64,000 nt of DNA from Mangrovivirga cuniculi (GTDB lineage Bacteria; Bacteroidota; Bacteroidia; Cytophagales; Cyclobacteriaceae). Location: assembly GCF_005166025.1 (NCBI RefSeq), contig NZ_CP028923.1, forward strand, positions 372,001-436,000, read 5' to 3'. Made by a program: the position numbers and the translations under genes. Of this stretch, positions 7,702 through 16,709 are shown in pieces (the first letter of the stretch is position 1; each line of letters starts with the position of its first letter). The notes below the pieces were generated by a model, which had not been told where the DNA came from, searched no databases, and worked only from the letters and a program-made list of their open reading frames with translations.

Positions 7702-9187
7702 TATCTTTGATAAACTCCTCAGCTGCATTAAATAGTATCTTTTTATCCTGATCAGATTTCTTATCAAGCATAGAAACCATCATACTTAACCGCGGGTTTG
7801 AAGAAAAAAACTCTCTGTGTTTATCTATAAATCTCCAATACAATCCATCGACAGTTTTATTCCAATCGGCTTTCCCGTAGTCAGACATTTTTTTAATATA
7901 ATTTGAACCACTTATATAAGGTTTTGTTGCGAAAAGACCGCCATCAGCAAATTGACTCATACTGTAAACATTACCTGCCATAACCCAATCTGCCGAATCG
8001 ATAAACATTTCCATAAACCATCGATAGCATTCATCCGGATCTACCTCTGATAACAACATGATATTTCCCATGATCATCAATCTCTCAATGTGATGTAAAT
8101 AGGCGTGCTTATTAACCTTCTTAATACAATCATCGATCGGATCTATCCCTGTGGTTCCATCATACCAGCATTTTTTTAGTTTGCCCTTATGGCCCCAAAA
8201 GTTTTTATTCATTTCTTTATGCTGATACATTCCACGCATAAATTCGCGCCAGCCAATAATTTGTCTTACAAATCCTTCTATACTGGAAAATTTAGCGTCG
8301 TCCACTTTATCTAAAACAGCATCAAGTACTTCTTCGGGGGTTATTAGGCCACTATTCAAATATGGAGAAAGGGTAGAGTGAAATAAAAATGAATCGTCTG
8401 AAATAATTGCATCCTGATATGGCCCAAACTTATCGAGTTTTTCATCGACAAAGGTGTTCATAACCTTTAACGCTGACCTTCTGGTCACTGCCCATTTGAA
8501 TGCCTCTGTTTCTCCAGGATGTTTATTGAATATTCTTTCAATCAATTTCAGAACCTCATTTACATGCTTTGATTCCTCAAATCCCGTCCTCTCCGGAATT
8601 TCTAATCCTTTAGGTATTTTTTTTCTGTTTTCAGCATCAAAACTCCATTTATTTCCACGTGGGCTTCCTTCTTCAACCAGGATATTCAATTGCTTTCTTT
8701 TCTCTATATAATAGTTTTGCATTCGAATTGACTCATTATCATCAAGCCAATTCTTAAAGTCGTCTCTTGAAAATAAAAACTTAGGTGAAGGAACAGCCTC
8801 AAAATTGAGTTGTTTGCTATTACAATATCCTTTTATTGATTTTTCAAAAAACTTGTCTGATATCTCATATGAAACAATAGTTTCGATAGAAGGATGTTTT
8901 TCAATCGTCTCGGTTAATTTTTCGGTAAATGAAAGGCTTTGATTAGATTCATTTAATTCATAATAAACAATATCCTTGTGCTTAGATTTAAGCTCATCCC
9001 GGTGATTTCTCATTGCTGAGAGAAAGTAGATTATTTTTTGCTTATGATATTTAAAATGAGTGCAGAGATCATAATCCTCAGCCATGAAAAACAGGGTAGG
9101 ATCGTTTCCGGTAAGTATATCATAATCGTGGTCAAATAAACTATCTCCTGCAATAATCGCAAGACGCTTAAACTTTTTACTAGACAT
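7691..9187 (-). CDS. FeS-BCP-type photolyase homologue lacking most Fe-S ligands
   Basis: A 498-residue protein of the bacterial (6-4) photolyase/cryptochrome clade (PhrB, FeS-BCP; older name 'deoxyribodipyrimidine photolyase-related protein'). FAD-region motifs are clear: WREFMRGMY (about 313-321), HHIERLMIMGN (365-375), NVYSMSQFADGG (406-417) and KPYISGSNYIKKMSDY (422-437). In typical members, [4Fe-4S] ligands are one cysteine before the HHIER helix and a C-x-x-C plus C just after KMSDY. Here C354 is kept, but the later segment is GKADWNKTVDG, shorter and without cysteine. It is the last gene of the photolyase operon; its ATG overlaps the DUF429 stop by 8 bp. Confidence 0.85.
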   Translation of the reverse strand: MSSKKFKRLAIIAGDSLFDHDYDILTGNDPTLFFMAEDYDLCTHFKYHKQKIIYFLSAMRNHRDELKSKHKDIVYYELNESNQSLSFTEKLTETIEKHPSIETIVSYEISDKFFEKSIKGYCNSKQLNFEAVPSPKFLFSRDDFKNWLDDNESIRMQNYYIEKRKQLNILVEEGSPRGNKWSFDAENRKKIPKGLEIPERTGFEESKHVNEVLKLIERIFNKHPGETEAFKWAVTRRSALKVMNTFVDEKLDKFGPYQDAIISDDSFLFHSTLSPYLNSGLITPEEVLDAVLDKVDDAKFSSIEGFVRQIIGWREFMRGMYQHKEMNKNFWGHKGKLKKCWYDGTTGIDPIDDCIKKVNKHAYLHHIERLMIMGNIMLLSEVDPDECYRWFMEMFIDSADWVMAGNVYSMSQFADGGLFATKPYISGSNYIKKMSDYGKADWNKTVDGLYWRFIDKHREFFSSNPRLSMMVSMLDKKSDQDKKILFNAAEEFIKDTTY

Positions 9188-9779
9188 ATATTAATCCTTC
9201 CTTTATATCACCTATTGCTTTTGCATTACCTAAATAAATGTTGGCAGTAATTATCCATGCGATCATTGCATCAAAAGCATGGGAACTCTTTATATCATGA
9301 CTCTTTACATTTAAGGATTGTAAGTAATCTTTAAATTCTTCTTTTGTGTGATTTCTCTTTAAAACCGGAATATCATTATTCCTTAAATGCCCAGAGGGAT
9401 AAACTTCATAAATGCCATTAACTGTTTTTTCCAAGAGAGTCTTTAGTTTAATTGAACGTGCGGTTAGTCCTCCAATAAACATAGGAGACATTGCTTGTAG
9501 CTCCCTATCACATTTTCTATAAAAATAATCATCGAATTCATTATTGGTATAAACTCCCGGCAACGACAGTGGTGAATCAATACCTAAAACAGATGGTTTC
9601 TTTTCATTGATTAAATCATAGAGCCAAACATCCGTATTACGACCTTTAACGCTATAGTATAAGCTTAAATTATTGTTTTCATTTAGGCACATAACTGTAT
9701 TTCCCGAAAGATTACTACCGTAATCAACACCGGCGATCTTCGGTAAACTACCAAAATCAGGAATATTTAATTTAGCCAT
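9180..9779 (-). CDS. DUF429 family protein (RNase H-like fold)
   Basis: A 199-residue protein from the ATG at 9779 (MAKLNIPD); the longer reading would overlap the cryptochrome gene by more than 70 bp. Motifs IAGVDYGS near residue 16, VLGIDSPLSLP near 64-74, and HAFDAMIAW near 167-175 are those of the DUF429 family, predicted nuclease-like proteins with acidic residues arranged as in the RNase H fold. It is sandwiched between two photolyase genes with a 4-bp gap upstream and an 8-bp overlap downstream, so it is likely co-translated with them and may act in light-dependent repair. The biochemical role is unknown. Confidence 0.7.
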   Translation of the reverse strand: MAKLNIPDFGSLPKIAGVDYGSNLSGNTVMCLNENNNLSLYYSVKGRNTDVWLYDLINEKKPSVLGIDSPLSLPGVYTNNEFDDYFYRKCDRELQAMSPMFIGGLTARSIKLKTLLEKTVNGIYEVYPSGHLRNNDIPVLKRNHTKEEFKDYLQSLNVKSHDIKSSHAFDAMIAWIITANIYLGNAKAIGDIKEGLIYV

Positions 9780-9783
9780 AGCT

Positions 9784-11064
9784 TTACAAACTGACCCCCT
9801 CATCGTATTTTTCAGCCTGTAACTCAGGGTTGAACCTTCGGTCAGTAACTGAATCATTTCCTACTCCGGACACATACATCCAATTTCCATAATTAGAACA
9901 CGGATCATAATCAATCAGGCAATGCTCAAACCAATAAGCACCCCAACGCCAATCAATTTTATAATCATGAGCAAGCCAGGAAGCTACGTTTTGTCTACCA
10001 CGGTTACTCATAAACCCTGTTTCTTTTAACTCCACCATATTGGCATCGATAAAATCTACGCCTGTTCGCCCACTACGCCATCTATCGAATAGGTCTTTAT
10101 CGTACTGCCATTCTTTTTTTCTTTGTTTTATTCCTCCTTCTTTAAAAAAATCATCACCATACTTAAGTGCTTGATAATGAAAGAAGTCACGCCATAACAG
10201 CTCAAAAATCAACCAATAAGTGCTGTTATTACTCTTTACTTCATTTTCGAACTTTTTTACTTCCTGATATACCCTCCTGGCAGATAATGAGCCATTGGCT
10301 AACCATGGGGAGAATTTACTACTGTATTCTGTTCCCACGAGTCCATTTCGCGTTGATTTATAACTTAGTATTTGCTGATTGTTCCAAATATAGTTTTTCA
10401 TTCTCTCCAGAGCGGAACTCTCTCCTCCCTTGAAGGGAAAAGCTGTTTTTTCAGGAATATCGGGATCCACATTTTTTAAAATTAATTCTTCGGGCCATTT
10501 TTCAAACTCAAAAGAACTTATTACCGGAGGCAATTCCTTTACATCATCGTAAGAGTCTGCGACAGAATAAACTTTTTCAATTTTTTTTCGAAAGGAAGTA
10601 AATCCAAATGGTAATGAATCCAATTCAAAAGGTAAAGATTGAGGATTTGTCATCACCAGGGATTGATGAGTTTTTAAATTTTTATTTCCTATCAATTCTT
10701 CAAGCCTGATATTGTCATCGCGTTCTTCAGATGCATATTGAGCCTGGGTAAAAACCTGATCAATACTATGTTCATGAAATATATTTGAAATTATTTCAGC
10801 CGGATTCCCTTTTAGCACAGCGAGTTTCTGACCTAATTTCTTTAAAGACTGATCAAGGTCAACTAAAGTTTCATTCAAAAACTTCATTCTATATTTGCCA
10901 AACCTGTTGAAATCAAGTCCAAAAGGATTATTAAACCATTTATCAGGAATTATGTAAAGACATAAAAGCTCATCAAAAGATCGATTAAGATTGCTTAGCA
11001 CAGGCTGATCATGAATTCTCAGATCGGATTGGAACCAATAAATTGCTTTACGACTCATTTTCAT
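9784..11064 (-). CDS. Cryptochrome-DASH / photolyase family protein
   Basis: A 426-residue flavoprotein. It opens with the antenna-domain motif [15 protein letters not shown] (about 9-23). The C-terminal FAD domain has the DASH-type motifs [11 protein letters not shown] (288-298), [18 protein letters not shown] (352-369), [17 protein letters not shown] (373-389) and [16 protein letters not shown] (391-406). DASH proteins repair cyclobutane dimers in single-stranded DNA and may signal. The stop of the small DUF2256 gene overlaps this ATG in the form ATGA, so the two are translationally coupled. Confidence 0.9.
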   Translation of the reverse strand: MKMSRKAIYWFQSDLRIHDQPVLSNLNRSFDELLCLYIIPDKWFNNPFGLDFNRFGKYRMKFLNETLVDLDQSLKKLGQKLAVLKGNPAEIISNIFHEHSIDQVFTQAQYASEERDDNIRLEELIGNKNLKTHQSLVMTNPQSLPFELDSLPFGFTSFRKKIEKVYSVADSYDDVKELPPVISSFEFEKWPEELILKNVDPDIPEKTAFPFKGGESSALERMKNYIWNNQQILSYKSTRNGLVGTEYSSKFSPWLANGSLSARRVYQEVKKFENEVKSNNSTYWLIFELLWRDFFHYQALKYGDDFFKEGGIKQRKKEWQYDKDLFDRWRSGRTGVDFIDANMVELKETGFMSNRGRQNVASWLAHDYKIDWRWGAYWFEHCLIDYDPCSNYGNWMYVSGVGNDSVTDRRFNPELQAEKYDEGVSL

Positions 11065-11192
11065 TTATTTCTACGGCACTTTTTGCTACAATATCTAACG
11101 TTATCCCAGTTTTTTTCCCACTTTTTTCTCCATTTAAAAGGTCTTTTACAAACGGGGCAGATCTTTTCTTCGAGAAACACTTTTTTATGCAT
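11061..11192 (-). CDS. Small DUF2256 zinc-ribbon protein
   Basis: A 43-residue ORF on the minus strand. It has a CPVC pair at residues 12-15 and YCSKKC at 34-39, separated by a tryptophan-rich basic stretch [17 protein letters not shown], and ends CRRNK. This is the DUF2256 signature: a tiny predicted zinc-ribbon that is frequently encoded beside photolyases. Start ATG at 11190-11192; the TGA overlaps the cryptochrome ATG by two bases. It is the first gene of the photolyase operon. The basic and aromatic residues suggest nucleic-acid binding, by inference only. Confidence 0.85.
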   Translation of the reverse strand: MHKKVFLEEKICPVCKRPFKWRKKWEKNWDNVRYCSKKCRRNK

Positions 11193-11239
11193 AATTTAAT
11201 AAATGTAACAATCAGGCAATATCGATTGTTTTATATGCA

Positions 11240-12685
11240 ATGAAAATACTACTAACAGGATCAACAGGTTATATAGGAAGAAGATTGTTACCCGTCTTAA
11301 TTGAAGAAGGGCACCAAATAATTTGTCCGGTTCGAGATACTCGTCGATTTGATTATGAAGATTTTACTGAAAAGGAGCTTGAAAATATAGAAGTAATTGA
11401 AAGTGACTTGTCGGTCAAAGAAGATTACCAAAAACTACCTAAGGATTTTGATGTGGGATATTTCTTAATCCATGCAATGGCAAAAGGTTCGGGATTTGAA
11501 ACAGTCGAACAAAACATTGCTACTTTATTTAAGGAATTCGTTGACAAATCCTCTTGTAAACAATTAATATATCTTAGTGGAATAGTCAACGATGATAACC
11601 TATCTAATCACCTTAAGTCCAGGTTAGAAGTCGAAAAGATCCTTAAATCAAGTAAATGTCATGTAACTGTACTACGAGCGGCTATTATAATCGGATCAGG
11701 AAGCGCTTCATTCGAAATAATCAGAGATCTTGCTGAAAAGCTTCCTGTAATGGTGACCCCCAAGTGGTTGAACACCAAATGTCAGCCGATTGCAATTCGA
11801 AACGTAATTGAATATTTACTTAAATGTGCCAATAATAAGAAAGTATACGATCAGACCTTTGATATCGGTGGCCCTGAGATTTTAACATATAAAGAGATGC
11901 TTTTAGGCTACGCTGAAGTCAGAGGCTTAAAAAGATATATTTTTACCTTACCGGTAATGAGCCCCAGGCTTTCAAGCTACTGGTTATATTTTGTAACATC
12001 AACTAACTACAAGTTAGCTGTATCTCTTGTGGATTCAATGAAAAATGAGGTAACAGCAGAAGATAATCGAATTCAGGAAACGATATCTTCGGAGTTGCTC
12101 ACCTACCAAAATGCTGTTTCGCTAGCACTTGACAGAGTTGCTCAAAACAGGGTAATAAGTAGCTGGAAAGATACTATAGGGTATAAATATATACGTGAAG
12201 ATTTTCTTGACAGAATAAAGGTGCCTCAATATGGTGTTTTTGACGACATTAGAAAGTTTTCCTTCGACAGGCCCAAAAGGCAAGTAATTGAAAATGTCTT
12301 TAGCATTGGTGGTACTAAGGGCTGGTACTACGGTGATTTCTTATGGGAAATCAGGGGGTTACTTGATAAAATAGTTGGTGGTGTTGGGTTGAGAAGGGGT
12401 AGAAGAGATGCTAAAGACCTAAAGCCCGGGGACGCACTTGATTTTTGGAGAGTTCTGGTAGCAGACCGTGAAAAAGGAAGATTGTTACTATATGCTGAGA
12501 TGAAATTACCAGGAGAAGCCTGGCTGGAATTTAAAATTAAAGAAAAAAATAAGACCGAATCCTGCCTGGTACAAACTGCCACCTTCAGACCTAAAGGATT
12601 AGCAGGAAGACTTTACTGGTATTCGGTCTTACCATTCCATGCTTTTATTTTCAAGGGAATGGCCCGAGGTATTATAGATGCTTAA
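11240..12685 (+). CDS. SDR-family NAD(P)-binding protein with DUF2867 domain
   Basis: A 481-residue protein. Residues 1-230 are an atypical short-chain dehydrogenase with the Rossmann motif GSTGYIGRRL (7-16). Residues of about 320-480 match DUF2867, including GGTKGWYYGDFLWEIRG and DFWRV, a START-like domain often fused to such dehydrogenases. Substrate is unknown. It diverges from the photolyase operon with only 47 bp between the start codons, so the two are probably co-regulated. Its 3' end overlaps the TlpA-like gene by 4 bp, convergently. Confidence 0.8.
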   Translation: MKILLTGSTGYIGRRLLPVLIEEGHQIICPVRDTRRFDYEDFTEKELENIEVIESDLSVKEDYQKLPKDFDVGYFLIHAMAKGSGFETVEQNIATLFKEFVDKSSCKQLIYLSGIVNDDNLSNHLKSRLEVEKILKSSKCHVTVLRAAIIIGSGSASFEIIRDLAEKLPVMVTPKWLNTKCQPIAIRNVIEYLLKCANNKKVYDQTFDIGGPEILTYKEMLLGYAEVRGLKRYIFTLPVMSPRLSSYWLYFVTSTNYKLAVSLVDSMKNEVTAEDNRIQETISSELLTYQNAVSLALDRVAQNRVISSWKDTIGYKYIREDFLDRIKVPQYGVFDDIRKFSFDRPKRQVIENVFSIGGTKGWYYGDFLWEIRGLLDKIVGGVGLRRGRRDAKDLKPGDALDFWRVLVADREKGRLLLYAEMKLPGEAWLEFKIKEKNKTESCLVQTATFRPKGLAGRLYWYSVLPFHAFIFKGMARGIIDA

Positions 12686-14085
12686 TTTTGTGCTTTCTCG
12701 TAATTTTCCAAAAATTCTTCTATCCGGCCAGCGGGAAGTTTTTTGGCAATGATCTTTTTGTTCTCATCCAGAATATAAATAGTCGGAGTTGAATATGCAT
12801 CATATAAATTCTGATAATTGCCAACAAATGTTCTTGGTCCATTCACTGTTATGAAATTCATATTCATTTCACCAATATAGTCCTTCATTTTAGTCATACT
12901 AGTGTCAGTGCTGACAGCAAAGACCTCCACATCAAAATTCGTGTTGTTATAAAAGTCAACTAAAACCGGCGTTTCCTTTTTACAATGGCCACAATCAGGA
13001 TCGAAAAAATAAATTACCGTGTATTTTTTATCGATGTTATACAGTGACTTTTTATTCAGGTCAACATCCTGCATGATCAGGTTAGGACCTTTCATACCAA
13101 TCAAGCTCTTGCGTAATTTATCTGAATATTCTCCCAAATTCTTTTTAAGTGATGGACTTGCCCAGTAATCCATAGCACCCGACTGAAAGTATTTGTCATT
13201 TATGTGAACAAATACCTTATCAAGCCCCATGATTTTTGGGTTTTGGTATTTCAATACCATATTCCAGATGACAAACCTGTACATATCCTCATTTGAAGAA
13301 GCCATTTTAGCAACCCTGTCTATTTCATTAATCAATGTGTCAGGGTTTTGAGCTAATACTTTATCAAAGTATGTATCTAGCTTTTCTTTAACAATCTGAT
13401 TAGGCAATCGCAAATAGATAGGGTCTGATAAATCAATATTGTCGAAGAAATGATTTTTGTAATACTCATATGCCAGCTCCCGATCATCTTTCATACTTTC
13501 CGGCACATCAACTGGTTTGTTGGCGGCCATCATTTTACCTAACACTGAATTAGGATAATTTTCGATAACAGAATCCTGAAAATCGATAACCTCTTCATTT
13601 ATCTTATCAAATTCTTTTTGTGCCGCGCTTAATTGCTCTTTACTGGCAGTCGAATCTTTTAAAACAGCTAAATAAGGCTTTGCTTTTTGGTTTTGTTCAA
13701 AATTGAATCTCATATTCTTATAGAAAAGCTCATTTCCTGTTGAACCCTCTATCTTCATATCAACTATATAGTTTTGAGTTGGAGCGACCAGTTTAAAATG
13801 TTGGTCGTCACCGACAGTAAAATCAAATAACTTTTGTTTGTCTGCCATTAAAAAATAAACACCTTCCGGAAGAGCCTCTTCTCCTGAAAAAACCATGTGG
13901 CCTTCAGAATCTGCCTTGACGGTGTCTTTAGCGTATGTTTTTCCATCAAAATAATACCCAAGGAATACCTCTTTTTCCGGCATGTCAGCTACTGTAATAT
14001 CGAGCTCATAGCCATTTTGGGCTATCGAGGAAAAACTAATAATTGTTGAAACAAAAAAAATAAATAGAAAATCTTTTAATTGCAT
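12682..14085 (-). CDS. TlpA-like periplasmic thiol-disulfide protein
   Basis: A 467-residue secreted protein. A signal peptide ends near SIAQ (about 20-23). Residues 25-110 resemble DUF4369, a beta domain preceding thioredoxins in Bacteroidota; the middle (about 120-320) is helical and DUF5106-like. The C-terminus (about 320-467) is a TlpA/ResA thioredoxin fold with the redox pair C-G-H-C in DPDCGHCKKETP and a cis-proline segment STPTIYILD. It likely reduces or isomerises disulfides in the envelope. It is divergent from the M14 peptidase gene. Confidence 0.82.
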   Translation of the reverse strand: MQLKDFLFIFFVSTIISFSSIAQNGYELDITVADMPEKEVFLGYYFDGKTYAKDTVKADSEGHMVFSGEEALPEGVYFLMADKQKLFDFTVGDDQHFKLVAPTQNYIVDMKIEGSTGNELFYKNMRFNFEQNQKAKPYLAVLKDSTASKEQLSAAQKEFDKINEEVIDFQDSVIENYPNSVLGKMMAANKPVDVPESMKDDRELAYEYYKNHFFDNIDLSDPIYLRLPNQIVKEKLDTYFDKVLAQNPDTLINEIDRVAKMASSNEDMYRFVIWNMVLKYQNPKIMGLDKVFVHINDKYFQSGAMDYWASPSLKKNLGEYSDKLRKSLIGMKGPNLIMQDVDLNKKSLYNIDKKYTVIYFFDPDCGHCKKETPVLVDFYNNTNFDVEVFAVSTDTSMTKMKDYIGEMNMNFITVNGPRTFVGNYQNLYDAYSTPTIYILDENKKIIAKKLPAGRIEEFLENYEKAQN

Positions 14086-14165
14086 AACCAGTTGTCTGTA
14101 TGTCTAATAAACTAATTTAGATACGTTGATAACTCAATGATGTTTTCAATTTGAAAAACGAATTT

Positions 14166-16676
14166 ATGAAAAAATTATTTACACTATTTGTATTTGCCTT
14201 TTTTTCGGTACTTTCTTTCTCACAAACTAAGTCGCCATCTGAGTTTCTCGGATATGAATTAGGAGAGCAATTTACGTACCATCATCGTGTTGTTGATTAC
14301 TTTAGTCATATAGCAGAAGAAAATCCGGAAAAGATAAAACTTATAGAATATGGTCGTACTTACGAAAACCGGCCTTTACTTTATGCTATTATTACCTCTG
14401 AGGATAATCTTAAAAATATCGAAAAAATAAAGACCCGCAATATTGAAAGGGTGAATACAGGATCCACAAGTGCAAATAATTCGGATCCGGCAATCGTATG
14501 GTTGAGTTACAATGTTCATGGCAATGAAGCGAACAGTACGGAAGCTTCAATGAAAACTGCATATAAATTAGTTACGGGAGGGCCTGAAAGCACTGAACTC
14601 CTTGACAACACCGTAGTAATTATAGACCCATGCCTGAATCCTGACGGGCGTGACAGATATGTGCATTGGTACAAACAAGTAGCAAACAATAAACCGGATG
14701 TAGACCCGATTGGCAGAGAGCACCACGAACCATGGCCGGGAGGAAGACAGAACCATTATTTATTCGACCTGAATAGAGACTGGGCCTGGGTAACACAAAT
14801 CGAATCAAAGCAAAGATTAAAGGTTTATAATGAATGGATGCCTCAAATACATGTGGATTTCCACGAACAGAGTCATACTTCTCCCTATTATTTTGCTCCC
14901 GCTGCCGAACCGTTTCACGAATTAATCTCTGACTGGCAAAGGGAATTTCAAATTCAGATAGGAAAGAATAATGCAACCAGTTTTGATGAAAAAGGATGGT
15001 TGTATTTTACTAAAGAAAGATTTGATCTATTATACCCAAGTTATGGTGATACTTATCCAATGTTTAGTGGCAGCATAGGCATGACTTATGAGCAAGCTGG
15101 ACATTCATTCGCAGGGTTAGGAATAAAGTTGCCCGGAGGTGATACACTAACACTTAAAGATCGCCTTGAACATCATTTTACCAGTGGGATATCAACTATT
15201 CGTACAGCTGCTGAAAACCGACAGGATTTACTAAATAACTTCAGTGAGTACTTCAACTCTTCAAGAAAGAATCCTGGTAAATACCGTTCATTTGTTATTT
15301 CAAAAGACAATAATCCAAAAAAAGTTGAGGATATGTTAAAAATCCTCGACGCTCATAACATCATATATGGAAAAGCCGGAATAAATAAGTCTTTTAAAGG
15401 ATACGATTATTCCACAATCAATGAGCAAACAATTGAAGTAAATGAAGATGATATTGTTGTACCTGTAGACCAGCCTAAATCTGTATTAACCCGAGTGCTA
15501 CTCGAACCTAAAACGAAATTAGCTGATAGTATAACTTATGATATCACGTCCTGGTCACTATTTCATGCCTATGGTTTGCAGGCTTCTGCTGTAACAAGTT
15601 CTATTTCTATAAAAAATGAAAAATTGAACGATGAGTCACAATTACTTCCTGATGAGAATGCTTATTCATATGCGATCCCATTCCAGGGACTTAGAAGCCA
15701 CCGGTTTCTTGCACAATGCCTGACTCAAAACATTAAAGTCCATTTAGCAACAGAACCGTTTTCAACAAATGAAAATAAGTTTAAACGGGGAACCCTAATC
15801 ATTACAGGAAGTTTAAACCGTTCGACGGTTGTTGATTTTTATAACAAACTGATGGATATCACCAAAGAAACTGATGTTGATATCTATTCAATTTCATCTG
15901 GGTTTGCTTCTTCCGGTCCTGATTTTGGATCGGCATCATATCGATTAATAGAAAAACCAGAAATTGCACTATTATCCGGAAAAGACACTTCTCCTTTATC
16001 ATTTGGTGAAAACTGGTATTATTTTGAACAATTAGTCAGCTATCAGCCTCATGTTGTTCGTCCGAATTATTTTGATGAAGATTATATGAATGAAGTGAAT
16101 ACAATAATATTACCTCATGGAAGATACTCTGGTATTAGTGAAGAAAAAATCAAAAAATTAGAAGATTGGGTAAGATCTGGTGGAAAGTTAATATTAATTG
16201 GAGGCTCCATTGATAAACTTAATCCCGAAAAGACCGAATTGGCACTTGAAAAAACAAATTCAGGTAAAAAAGAAGAAGAAAACACTGAAACTTACAATTA
16301 TAAAACGAGAGTCAGATCTTATGGCAGATCTGAAAGAAACGCATTAAAAAACTATACTGCAGGGGCTATTTTAGATTATTCTCTCGATGATACACATCCC
16401 CTGGCTTTTGGACTTGGTTCTTCATACAGAGGTCTTAAAACAAATAACAACACATATAAACTATTAAAAAACGGATGGAATGTCGGATACCTGGAAAATA
16501 ATTCCGTGGTAGACGGATTCGTTGGAGTTAACCTGAAACAAGACCTTGAAGGATCTCTAGGGTTTGCTACAAAAAATCTGGGTGAGGGTAAAGTTATTTA
16601 TTTAATAGATAACCCTCTTTTAAGATGCTTTTGGTATGAAGGGTTAATATTATATGGTAACGCAGTTTTCTATTAA
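14166..16676 (+). CDS. Secreted M14 family zinc carboxypeptidase
   Basis: An 836-residue protein beginning with a signal peptide cleaved near SFSQ (17-20). I start at the ATG at 14166; a TTG five codons upstream is also open but gives no better signal. M14 zinc ligands are H118 and E121 (HGNE) and H233 (DFHEQSH); the catalytic glutamate is probably E309 in GMTYEQAG. Residues of about 395-836 form the C-terminal half found in the large Bacteroidota M14 proteins, with a glutamine-amidotransferase-like segment near 630-700. It likely digests peptides outside the inner membrane. A bidirectional terminator follows. Confidence 0.88.
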   Translation: MKKLFTLFVFAFFSVLSFSQTKSPSEFLGYELGEQFTYHHRVVDYFSHIAEENPEKIKLIEYGRTYENRPLLYAIITSEDNLKNIEKIKTRNIERVNTGSTSANNSDPAIVWLSYNVHGNEANSTEASMKTAYKLVTGGPESTELLDNTVVIIDPCLNPDGRDRYVHWYKQVANNKPDVDPIGREHHEPWPGGRQNHYLFDLNRDWAWVTQIESKQRLKVYNEWMPQIHVDFHEQSHTSPYYFAPAAEPFHELISDWQREFQIQIGKNNATSFDEKGWLYFTKERFDLLYPSYGDTYPMFSGSIGMTYEQAGHSFAGLGIKLPGGDTLTLKDRLEHHFTSGISTIRTAAENRQDLLNNFSEYFNSSRKNPGKYRSFVISKDNNPKKVEDMLKILDAHNIIYGKAGINKSFKGYDYSTINEQTIEVNEDDIVVPVDQPKSVLTRVLLEPKTKLADSITYDITSWSLFHAYGLQASAVTSSISIKNEKLNDESQLLPDENAYSYAIPFQGLRSHRFLAQCLTQNIKVHLATEPFSTNENKFKRGTLIITGSLNRSTVVDFYNKLMDITKETDVDIYSISSGFASSGPDFGSASYRLIEKPEIALLSGKDTSPLSFGENWYYFEQLVSYQPHVVRPNYFDEDYMNEVNTIILPHGRYSGISEEKIKKLEDWVRSGGKLILIGGSIDKLNPEKTELALEKTNSGKKEEENTETYNYKTRVRSYGRSERNALKNYTAGAILDYSLDDTHPLAFGLGSSYRGLKTNNNTYKLLKNGWNVGYLENNSVVDGFVGVNLKQDLEGSLGFATKNLGEGKVIYLIDNPLLRCFWYEGLILYGNAVFY

Positions 16677-16685
16677 AAAAATAAA

Positions 16686-16705
16686 GGCCGGAATATTTTC
16701 CGGCC
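16686..16705. terminator. Bidirectional terminator between convergent genes
   Basis: GGCCGGAA and TTCCGGCC arms around a 4-nt loop, with A-rich sequence on the left and TCTTTT on the right. It serves the M14 peptidase gene and the convergent protease-PDZ gene, whose stop is 5 bp further on. Confidence 0.85.
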
Positions 16706-16709
16706 TCTT

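Noticed and set aside
11011-11243. Plus-strand open frames over the DUF2256 / cryptochrome junction
   Set aside because: The minus-strand DUF2256 and DASH readings have clear motifs; the plus-strand frames are phenylalanine-rich shadows of A/T-rich sequence.
14620-14976. Minus-strand open frame of 118 codons inside the M14 peptidase gene
   Set aside because: It lies entirely within a gene with intact catalytic motifs on the other strand, has no recognisable domain and no promoter; a frame shadow.
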